This document shows positions 36,040 to 46,164 of a stretch of DNA of 64,000 nucleotides, piece by piece. Source of the stretch: Leuctra nigra (Eukaryota; Arthropoda; Insecta; Plecoptera; Leuctridae); NCBI GenBank assembly GCA_934045905.1, contig OW203768.1:30037060-30101059 (forward strand), written 5' to 3'. The position numbers and the translations under genes are program-made. The notes under the pieces are model-generated. The model did no database searches. It worked only from the letters and a program-made list of their open reading frames with translations, and was not told the origin of the DNA. The stretch's first letter is position 1, and each line of letters begins with the position of its first letter.

Positions 36040-36600
36040 GAGGGAAACATGAAATTCCTCATCAATAGCTGAAACGCACTGTTACGCGTGCAGCAAAAAT
36101 CAGATGAATTGGAATTTGTACAAGGAGTGCTTGGGATGAATGGATATCCGGACAGATTTATTCCATTGGACAGGATGCTCAGAAAGAAGCACATTTGAAC
36201 ACAATTTCCGCACAGTATTTTTATATTCTTGATGAGAAGCAGTATGATAAGTATGAGTACCTACGAGAAGAAAATATGTTCTGTCACTATTTTTTTCTCA
36301 TACCTAATCACTTTCACTTTTTTCAGGAATATATAGTCCCAGGAACAAAATTTAATTCGGCAAAACAAACAGTATTCTGATGAATGTAAAGCCAATGATC
36401 TGAAAGAAGAGAAGGGTTGGGTTTACATGTTGGGATGTGAATTTTAATATGATGGTTAATTTTCTGTACCTAGGCCATGGCATTTTAATTTGTCTCATCA
36501 TTAGTACATTTTCTTCTGTTGCTTTCATATGTTCTGTTTACTTGTTTAGTTACTCTGAGGAATCTCACATACGAGTGAACGAAATATAAATACATAATAA
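36040..36600 (+). pseudogene. Possible retroelement 3' fragment (Penelope/RTE-like)
   Basis: In one plus-strand frame, with an early stop, I read a segment ending GVLGMNGYPDRFIP. An L..NGYP..FI pattern is familiar from the C-terminal part of Penelope-like and RTE reverse transcriptases. Downstream at about 36540-36600 is a 3'-tail-like GAGTGAACGAAATATAAATA. The match is short and the frame broken, so this is a suggestion only. Confidence 0.25.
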
Positions 36601-36739
36601 ATATAAAGTTTGTGAAGTGTCCTTACATAATATTACTGTTTCCTTTTATTAACATAAACCAAACTTATCATCGAGAGCAGCATCTTTATAAGATGCTAAG
36701 ATCCACTGATTTTTCACACATTTCCCGATGACCATGAAA

Positions 36740-37149
36740 ATTTTTAAGTTGATCGGTCAAACGGTTCTGGTTTAAATTTCAAAAAGCACATGAAATATTT
36801 TTTTAAATTTTAACCAATGGGACGATTTGGCTGAAAATTTGTAAAATAAGAGACAATGTTGGTCTTAATGACCATGCAAAATATAAGGTTGATCACATTT
36901 GTCGAAGACCATTTTCATTTTTCAGCCTATCAGGAGATGTTTATTTAAATTTTAACCAATCAATGAATTTAAAAAAAAATGGAGTCTGCAAACAGAGAAG
37001 GTTGGTTTTACATGTGTGCAAAATTTCAGGTCGATCGGTGAAACTGTGCGATTTCTATTGCTCCATTTAGCAGACAAAAAAAAAAAAAAAAAAAAAAAAC
37101 AGAGATCCGTGTCAAAAGAGTCAAAAGGAGACGCTCGCTTCGCTCGCTC
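36740..37149. repeat. Right inverted arm of structure II
   Basis: Complement of the left arm, with a 22-base A run at 37078-37099 where the left arm has (GTTT)n. Ends at GACGCTCGCTTCGCTCGCTC. Confidence 0.65.
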
Positions 37150-37866
37150 AAAAAATCGTTTTAAAACTTGATGCATCGAAAATAGTGAGGCCCAAAGGAT
37201 TGCAGGGGCTGCAACATCGAAATTACGCCATTTCTAACACCAGTGAGAAATTTTTTCGTGTCATCTGACAGTTATCGCGAAGCAGGACCCCCCCCTCCCC
37301 CCCCCCCCCCCCCCCACCACCCAATCGTATAAGCATATGGATGCCCCCCTGATCATGACTAAAAGAATAAAACCAAAGCTCCACTTCGAAACTACATCTC
37401 TTATCATCTCTCCCTCCTGGGGTGTTGTTGACATAATGAGATGCTGTTGACAGGGTAATGTTTCCGGGGCAATGGCACACAAAATACAGCACCGACTTGA
37501 CCAGGACCTAAACGATCTGTGGGATGTGTTGATAAGCGAGTCTTTTTGATGCATGCAAGTCAACATTCTCTCAGAGATAATTGTTTGCAGCTTTGTAGAC
37601 CTTGGGGAGCAGGGGTTAGATTCACAAGGAACTAAGAAGTATTATCTCCTGGCTATTACGTAATCAACTGTATTTAACATTTAAGAGTCGACAGGACTCG
37701 CAGAAAATTTCGATTCCGATGTGAAAAAAATCTTAGAAATGCATGAAAATGCATTAGCTCTGGGTTGTAAGTGACATTTGTGACATTTAATCGTGTGTTG
37801 CATGTTGCATATACTGCTGTGAAGTAAGTTATTTTAATTCAAATGTTGAAAACCACAAAAAACCAT
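37150..37866. other. Spacer without a gene
   Basis: Contains C runs at 37288-37315. Frames across it are poly-Gly/Pro artefacts. Nothing else recognised. Confidence 0.5.
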
Positions 37867-38174
37867 AAAAAGGCGGCCCCTACTTTTTTCTTAACGGCTT
37901 GACCGATTGTTTTCAAAATTTAACAGCTTAGAGATAAAGAGTAAATCTGTGCCTCTAGTGATCCAAAAAAATTATAAAAAATGTTTTTTCTCGTTTTGAG
38001 GAAGTGCTAACATAGGCAATATATTAGTCTTTTTGGCACCACTGCCCTGAAAATTCTAAACAAAAAATTACACTTTTGGCTCACTAGAGGCACAGATTTA
38101 TCATTTATCTATAATCTGTGAAAATTTGAAGACAATCGGTAAAGCCGTTTAGAAAAAAGTAGGGGCCGCCTTTT
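37867..38174. mobile_element. 308-bp palindromic element
   Basis: The arms of about 100-130 bp are inverted: AAAAGGCGGCCCCTACTTTT at the left and its complement at the right, with AAATCTGTGCCTCTAGTGA at the inner end of both. Some mismatches. No clear target duplication. Confidence 0.65.
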
Positions 38175-39480
38175 TGTGCTTCATAAAACATGGATTTCAT
38201 CAAGTATCGTAGACTCTTAACTGTATTTAACTGTTTCATTTAACATGATGTTTTGGGTATTAAATTATAAAAATTGAATTAGCAGATAATACTTTTTATG
38301 CATCCAGCTCCTGCCCTCTTTGCCCTGCTGAAAAATCTTGACAAACTCACATTTGCCAGCAGGCTACGTTCATTTTTATGCCCTGGATTCCATACTCAAG
38401 GCTGGATTTCTTGAAAATGTGAATCTTTCTTCAACACTGGGCCCAATCGATTGACTTTCATGACACAAATATTTTCACAACATTCTAGATTTCGTCGCCC
38501 CTCCCCCCCCCCCCCCCCCCCCCCCCACACACAAAAATCGACGCCAACGCCAACGGCGGTCACATAGAAACTGAATGAGGAATGAAACTTACCACAGACA
38601 AATATTCAACTAATTTATATGTAAATTTGTGAATGAAAACGATGACTATCGGAATGTAACCCTTCCCCTCCCCTCTTAAAAACTTCCCCAACCAGTCACA
38701 CACAGCTGGACTGGCAGGCAATTTGCCTCTTTCAATTTTAAATTTCAGGAAGAAACGTCTGTTTTGTTAATAGAATTTATTGAAAATATACGATAGTTTG
38801 CTTACATTGGGTGAGGTTCAAAATAGGAGCTGGTTGGGCGTTGACGTCACCATAGGATTTACGGGTTAAATCAAACTTGCCGCGGCAACAAACGAGCTAA
38901 AACCGTGCCCATAATGCTCAAGCTCAAGAGGTCGGGCGTTGTGATCCAACATTGATGCCTGTATTTCCATTCATTCGACTAGATTCGACTCAAGGTCACG
39001 CTCAGGTGCTTACGTCACAATGTTAAAAGGATAGGGAAACTGGGCGACCAGTTTCAAAAAGGGTATGCACCCTTAGTCTGACTAGCCCACATTTGATTGG
39101 CAAGCCTGTGGCAATAAACATGTACAATCAAATTCAAATCCTTTACTATAATATGCTTGAAAGAGAAGAACGTCGTCCCCGTAGCAACGTGGCTGAAAAT
39201 TTGGTTCTTTATACAAATCTTGAATTTTCCACCGATCAAGTTGAAACTCGCTAGTAATGTACATAATTACTTGACTTGATTTATAGTAACACTTTCGCGA
39301 CATTCTGTTCAGTATTTACCGAGTTATTCGTGAAAAACATCGCTTTTTCTGACCTCTTAATTTTGAACGTCAATTTCAATTGAGCGGTGAAAATAAATTT
39401 TAGTAGGCAGTGAAACTAATTTTCACAAATCGACCTGAACAATATTTGGCCATGGAATCCGGAGCTCGGAAGTTGCGTTA
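38175..39480. other. Spacer without a gene
   Basis: Has a 24-base C run at 38503-38526. I recognise no coding region. Confidence 0.5.
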
Positions 39481-40765
39481 TACCCTGTTCTCACTACAGT
39501 CTCAACCGCGGTTGACTTCAACTGCAGTTCAAATAAAAATGGCGTTGATCTGTGTTGATCTACCAAATTTGACACTTGCGTTCACACACAGAATCAAGCT
39601 CAACTGCAATTGAACCCTGTAATCTACGCAACCCGCCTGACAACCAGCTGTTTTTGAACAATAAACAACATGGCGCTCACCGAAAGTGAAAGTATTTATT
39701 TATTTGCTTTGAAGCAAATTATCAACGCCAATATAATCAACAAATTACTAAGTAAACACAGGAGTAAACTTACAATACCTACGGGAATGTCGGCAATGAC
39801 GAAAATGTCAGGTAGGACTCAGTGGCGTGCACTCAATGGAAGCAAGGGAAGCATTGCTTCCCCTTCCTTTTCCATTCCAACAATATTAAAATATAATAAT
39901 TATATGTATAATAATTTAATCTTTTTACAAAAATATTCATCACTTAATACTACTTATAGAATTCTTATTACGAACACAAATGTCACCACTTTCGCTCTGA
40001 TTTCAAAGTAAACGCGGTTTCTAAGACAGGAGGTGGGCAAGGCGCGTGCGCACGCATACACTTGCCTCGGCTCGGCAGTCGGCCGGCTCCAAGGGATTCA
40101 CTTTTCGAATTGCTTCCAATCCCTCGCTCTATATACGGGAGTTACGCATGCATTAGGTGATTTGCCTACAATCAAATATGTTAATCTGCAGCCACCTGAA
40201 AGTATTGTCAATAATAAAAACTTATTTTGCCATGATAATAACATTATTTGCCGGTCTAAACACAAAGCATTTCTGTGTAAAATGCGTCTATTTCTGCAGG
40301 CGTATTCTAGCCAAGGGAAGCAAATCGGAGAGTTGCATCCACAGTCCGAACGCAGCCGAACTACTCCCGAGTTGACACGATTGGAACGAACATGTGATCG
40401 GTCGGTGACAGTGCTCAAGAGCGGTTGAATGTCTAAACTTGTAATATCTACAAAATATTGCAGTTTCGGATTCTCAGTTCAGTTTACGCATTTCTACAAA
40501 GTTTTTGTATATCTGTATTTGCCCTCGTATTTGCCTTCAAAAAACTAATGATTAAAATATAAAAAATTAGTCTGAAAATCCTCCTTTGACCATTTCTTTA
40601 ATTCAAGTAATCTTCCAAAAAGGTACTTTCAAAATCGTTTTTAACCATCTAAAATTAGTCAAATTTTAAAAAATTCCCTGCGGGGCTAAGCTGGGGGGCA
40701 AGCCCCCCAGACCCCCCTCCGGGTCTGGGCAAATTTCTTTCCTGGCAATTTGCTTCCCTCACTTC

Positions 40766-40814
40766 CACCACCTTCTTCATGCACTCCTCTCTCCCCTTCT
40801 CCTGCCGTTCAGCG
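40766..40814 (+). repeat. Left subterminal inverted repeat of the P-like element
   Basis: CACCACCTTCTTCATGCACT, then CCTCTCTCCCC and CTCCTGCCGTTC. Its inverted partner is 49377-49443. A lone copy of the first 20 bases also occurs at about 56608. Confidence 0.8.
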
Positions 40815-43630
40815 GGAGCATTTTATTTGAATCGAAAATTCAGCCTTCCCGCTACAAAGAGCTGATGTTCAGTGTACAGTTGTGTGGCTCCAACCAACTC
40901 GAACGGCGGAAAAATGTACTACTGGACGTCGACGTAAATGCAAATGGCTGCTGTTTATTCTGTCAGTGCAGTTAGTAGTTTCGTGGGTGTATTTTGTATG
41001 TTTACTTCAAATATATTGTGCATAAATATGATTAAATATGATAGACTTCATACAATGATATAAATTGTGTGTTATTTTACTTTATTTATTGAGTATCAAA
41101 GAACAAATGCTTATTTCGAGCAACATAACCAATCTTTTTCTTTTGTAGGAAGTGACCGAAGTGGATTGACTTGCCTAGAGGCATAAACTCCCTACCGAGC
41201 AAAGAATAATTTTTTTCTCGACAGTGTGAATTCATTAACTTAATTCTGTTGCTGTATTTATATGGTACGTGGTATGTAGCTACCTAATGTGCCTACTACC
41301 TACATAGTACCTACTACCTAGGTACCTACGTTGCAGGTACGTAGGTAGGTTTCATGTTTCGTATACTCCCAGAAAAGTTTTTTTACACATTGTTCCAACT
41401 CTGTTAATAACAATCTAACAAAGAAAGTAATAGTACCTATCTAATAAAAGTTGTACAATGTTCTGAAGCAGAGCCGTAATTATATTCATGCTAGACAATG
41501 TACCTACTAATCACAAACTCTATAAGTAGTGATCGATATCAATTTGATGCAGGGATGTTTCGGATAGAGAAATGGAAGTTACCTAATTATTTTGTTGATC
41601 GGCTTGCACTTTTTGTGTGATATAGGTACTGTAAATGTCCTGCTAAGATTACAGATGTGCCATTTATCAGCTTAAATACTAAATGTAAATGTAATCCAAA
41701 CTTACCTTGGGTCTTACTATCAAGAGCCATCTAGGTAATTTCTCCATCAGATGAAATATCAAAACTGTAAAAAAATATTGTGACTTGGAGATTGACAGAC
41801 TATGATTGTATAGCTGTGTTGTACCTAGGACACATCGCAATATCAAAGAAGAGCACTGAGACATAACATGCGCCCTAGGTATGTCAATAGAAATTTCACA
41901 GAGTTTGAATGCAGTCAGGGAATTTACATACTATATTGTCCCCTTTGGCATAGCATGTCATGTCCAATGATTAAAGGTAAAGTCCAGCAGTTTATGTTTA
42001 ACAATTTATTGTTTCTAGGTACCTAGGTACCTATAGATTGAAACAGTGGTAAAATGCTATTCACATTGACAAATGTTTTGTAATGAGCTTCTAACATTGT
42101 TATTTAGCCATAATATAATTCCAACTTCTTCTTTACTTCAATGGACATCAGTGTTCATTAATACTCTCTGGGTTGCCTTTGTGTAATTTTGTCCATTGTT
42201 GTTCACTTCATGAAGCCGCTAGGTCTCTTTCCGAAGCTTTTCCACTATCATCGTAATCTCTTCAGAGCAGAGATAGTCGTCTCCAGTTACAGGATTTCTT
42301 TTTTGATCTGAAACTTGTAGGTATAATTTAAATGAAAAAAAAATTGTCTTTAGTTAGGCTTCCTGAAATAAATAATGATTATAATAATCATATAATCATA
42401 TACATATAATTATATGTATTATTATAATACATATAATCATATAATCATATACATATAATTATATGTATTATTATAATACATAATAATGATTATGTGTTAC
42501 TCTTCTACGAGTATGACTATGTTTTCACCCTGAGTGCTAAAAATTTAAAATGAATATAATTAATTATGATTATTTAACTTGACACATTTGTCTGATTGTC
42601 ATTATCCATGAAAAGTAACCCAACTTCTTTGAGAGCTCAACCAACATGATTTGAGCCTCAAGCATCTCCTTCAACATGGCCACTCCAAGTTTTCCAGACT
42701 GATGCAATCTGTGATGTCAACACAGACTTCTTGTTCTTCAGACTTGTTACCTATGATTGCAGTTCTTCTTGTCTTCCAGTTGTTCTACGCGAGACTCCCG
42801 GGTGAGACTTCATTTGCTAGATCATTTGGACAGGGAGAAGATCTTTCTGGATATCGTTGTTATTTTATACATTTTTGCATACATAGGTATATTTTAATGA
42901 TATAGTTACCTACCTCTTCTCGTTTTCCTGACAGCACTTCCCTTGATTTTAGCTGTGATCTGTGTATATCTTCATTTTGTTGATTTCAGTTCGGACTGAA
43001 CAGATTTAAGCTGTTTTTCTTCAAATTGTGCAAGTTTCTAACTCCGCTTGATGTTGATTTTCGAGCCTGGAGGAATTATACCTACATAATCATGAATGAA
43101 GCGTATTATTATTATCATTATTAAGTCTATATTCTCAACAGAGCCAGGCTCCACTAGTGAGAATGTAATATAGAGAAGGGAGGAGAGGAAACCCGGTACC
43201 GGCATGTAGCCTACGTATGATTAATCATTTACTTAATTTGACCTAAAATTACTTTTAGTAACTTAAATTTAAACAACTTTGTTGTAAAAGTAATACACAC
43301 TTTTATTGTTATCCCACACCTACCTACTCTTGATGAAGAATTTAATGGTCTGGTGCTGTGCTTGTCTTGAATGTATTTTATCCACTGCTGGTAATGCAGT
43401 AATGCTCTCTTCCTTCTGACTTGGTTAGTTCTTATGCTTTTGACAGTGACTTCATACTGTCACTTTTACTGTCCACTTATTCACTCGAACGTATTACCTA
43501 CAATCGGATATTAATTTAGCATGACTGCACTCCAAAATTTATCAATACTATCCACCAACAAACATGCCATTATCAATAACACAATTTAAATTATTAGTAA
43601 ATTATTTCATATAGTGTTAAACCCACCTTC
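40815..43630. other. Non-coding part of the P-like element
   Basis: AT-rich, with many GTAGGTACCTA-type repeats (41265-41350) and a palindromic AT block at 42364-42490 where a 58-bp motif with ATATACATATAATTATATGT repeats. Minus-strand coding-like scraps begin near 42640 (for example LGVAMLKEMLEAQIMLVEL). No intact gene. Confidence 0.45.
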
Positions 43631-44680
43631 AAAAGCAAATTTGCTGGTAACTGCTCATGCTTCTTTCCTTTCTTACTGCTTCATACTGATGACAGTTTGA
43701 CCTCTCGAGCCATATCATCTGTACTTCTCTCTCTCTCTTCTCCACCTGATGTCTCCGCTGGTCTCTCGTTTGCAAAATTTCTGTTTCATACTTCTTTACA
43801 GTGTCATAGCCCAAAGCCAGTTCTTCGTCGGGCTTCGTCAGGCCCTGGCTTGTCGGACACTATCAGCGGCATTCACTTCTGCTGATACCGTAGAATTCCC
43901 AATTCTTGCCGTGCCAGTTCACAAGTTCAACATATTCTGAACGTAGCATAGTGCTTAAGTCTTGAGGAAACAAAGCTCGGCATCCAAGAATTGTTGTTTC
44001 CAGCCGACGTCTTGGAAAATGTTCTCTGCCTAATGTAATTTCCTTCCAGATTCACAATCACATTGCTCTTCTCGCAGGCGATGTAGTGATGTTGAACACC
44101 ACTCAATCTTTGTTAGAGTAACCTCATAACTATGTTGTTAGATACCGTAAGCTTTGCACTGCTTCATGAAGAGTGTTGCCAGTTAGACAAATGATAATGA
44201 GTGCGATTGAATCTATTATTCTCTTCTATAGCTGCTTCCAGATGTAACTGTTCGTAATTTAGCAAGTTCAATCTGAAGGTAGTGGACGCAATTATTTACT
44301 GAAGCTTCTGTGCTTTCAAGTCGAAAGCAGCTCTTGACCTACCCGATCTATGATGACTTCTCATCACTTGAAGACTGCAAATGTAGGACTAACTGTTTCA
44401 ATGTATCAATCTCACAATCAAGAGAATTTTTCAAAAGTTCTAAGTTTCTTAGGTTCTAGGTTCTGGTGCAGTTGTCGTTGATTATTTCCCGGAGACTTTC
44501 ATGCTCTAATCTCAACTTTTTTATGAGTTTTGGAATCTCTTAGTCTAATTTTAATTCATTCAAACTCTTCTTAACTAATAAAAGACAGCAGATTGACTCT
44601 CAATTCACACTCGATCTTCTGTAAATTGATGTTCTGTTGAATCTTGGTTTTGTTCTGAACAATCAGCTCCATGTTGCATC
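43631..44680 (-). pseudogene. Decayed coiled-coil-like coding sequence
   Basis: Read on the minus strand, several frames hold charged, heptad-like stretches: LRLEHESLREIINDN, LDCEIDTLKQLVLHLQSS and, at 43629-43814, KKYETEILQTRDQRRHQVEK. Stops and frame changes separate them, so no product can be made. It directly follows the PSMC4 fragment in the same orientation. The source gene is not recognised. It could be captured host sequence or part of an older element. Confidence 0.35.
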
Positions 44681-44683
44681 ATG

Positions 44684-45550
44684 TCATCTTGGACGTGATA
44701 GTGGAGAAGACGAGCCACCAGTCGGGCAGCGGGAACTCGATCTCCTGGTCCAGACGGCCGGGATGCAGCAGGGCCGGCTCGGTTCATCACCATCATAACT
44801 CTGACGTTGGGGTTCAGATTGAACCTGTCCATCTGGTTGTGGAGTTTGAGCAGGATGCGCTACACTTCCCTGTCCACTCCTGTCTGCGAGTGTCGAAACT
44901 CTTGGTCGCGATAGCGTCGATCTTATCGATGGACGATCGCGGGGGAGTTCTCCTGGGCAAGGCGGAACAAGTCGCGGACCCTCGCCCGAGTACTTCTGCA
45001 CGAACTCCGAGCCCACCACACGGATAAACGCGGCGTTGGTGTAAGGAACGACGGCCTTGGCCAGCATGATCTTGCCTCATCCCAGAGGAGTGTGCAGGAT
45101 ACCTCGTGGCGAGTCGATGCTGATCTGCTTGTACAGCTTGTAGTAAGTCAACGGCAGCTCCACAGCCTCTCAGATCTCCTGCTTCTGCATGTCCATGCCA
45201 CCGATGTCTTCGTACTGCATGTCGTCTGCTCCCAGCATGGAGATGGATTAATCAGCTTCCGGTGTTAAAACATGACCAGAGCATTGCTGTGCTTGTGCAG
45301 AGCAACGCTAGCAGAGAGTTTCAAAAGTTCCCAATCAATTGTAGACATGATCCGAACGTAGTAATTAAAGCATGTAAAGCTGCCAACAATTCCAGTGTTT
45401 TGATCTACAGCCACCAAATATTGTCCAATAACGAACACACTCTGGATTACACTCTGGATTAGTTTCTTTGCTCATCCTTGATGTAATATTCTTTTACCAC
45501 AAAATTCTAATTGCTGTAGTTTTTGTGCTTGGTGTACAGATTCTGTGCAT
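44684..45550 (-). pseudogene. 26S proteasome ATPase subunit Rpt3 (PSMC4) pseudogene fragment
   Basis: The minus strand in shifting frames gives a run of Rpt3 hallmarks in the right order: [79 protein letters not shown], then [10 protein letters not shown] and VFSTITSKM. It covers roughly residues 60-340 of an about 400-residue ATPase subunit of the proteasome cap. It is dead: there is a stop after QKQEI, the Walker A region (normally GPPGCGKT) is broken by a stop, Walker B is altered, frameshifts occur near the GEGPR motif, and a 12-bp direct duplication sits at about 45444-45467. No introns are seen, so a processed copy is possible. It lies inside the P-like transposon. Confidence 0.88.
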
Positions 45551-46164
45551 CCACATAATCTTTAGCGGGTCGAGAATCCTCATTATTTTTCCTGTCAGGC
45601 AAAATTGCAGCAACCTCCTCCAATTTCCTCTACAAAAATGGTCAATTCTATTCTATTCTTTTTTCATAGAATACCTAATAGCGATGAACAAACTAAGTTT
45701 CTTAGTCTCAAAGTCATCAATGGCACTGTTTAGAACATTCACTTGAAAAAATGAAAATGAAATATGTGCTTAAACAGACTGACTACTAAAGATCTGCCAA
45801 TACCTATGGCAGTGCGGAATTGCTGTTGTGAAGCTGGCTCCTCAAGCAGATGAATAAATAGAAGAAAATGGAAGTTCATCAGAGAAGCCGAGACAAGTAG
45901 ACATAAGACATCAATGTCTAGTATATATATATATCGGAGAAGCAAAGACGATATCTTAGACATAAGTTGTTTTACCGACTCAACCCGAGACTACAATGAC
46001 TCTATCCCAAGAACTAGTCCAGACAGTAGATCCATGTATAGAGCACAAAGCAACAAATAACAAACCAAATAACACAGAACAAACCCTACTGAAGAAGAAC
46101 TTGAAAATTACATTAATTTAAAAACAAACTGATAAACTAATAAGCTGAGAAGATTTGAACAAAA
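45551..46164. other. Gap between PSMC4 fragment and transposase stop
   Basis: AT-rich. A frame at 45739-45963 has no recognised features. It may contain the 3' untranslated part of the transposase transcript, but I see no clear polyadenylation signal close to the stop. Confidence 0.4.

Larger units (their letters stand above)
30205..37149. mobile_element. Second large structure with inverted arms (structure II)
   Basis: The left end GAGCGAGCGAAGCGAGCGTC and the right end (complement: GAGCGAGCGAAGCGAGCGTC) match for 20 bases. Homology continues over hundreds of bases: TTTTGCACACATGTAAAACC, GAAATCCATTCATTGGTTAA and ATCTCCTGATAGGCTGA in the left arm (to about 30735) all have inverted partners at about 36815-37080. 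No transposase is seen. The middle is packed with other elements. No target duplication was found. Confidence 0.6.

Noticed and set aside
39670..40011. 113-codon plus-strand gene beginning MALTESESIY
   Set aside because: The frame crosses the GTAGGACT insertion point and the end of the P-like element, so it cannot be one natural gene. Only its first part might be a remnant.
40033..40428. 131-codon plus-strand frame and its antisense frame
   Set aside because: No recognisable domain, codon use looks random, and opposite frames of similar length lie on top of each other.
44671..45027. Plus-strand 118-codon frame
   Set aside because: It is the antisense shadow of the PSMC4 pseudogene, whose minus-strand reading matches Rpt3 motifs in order.
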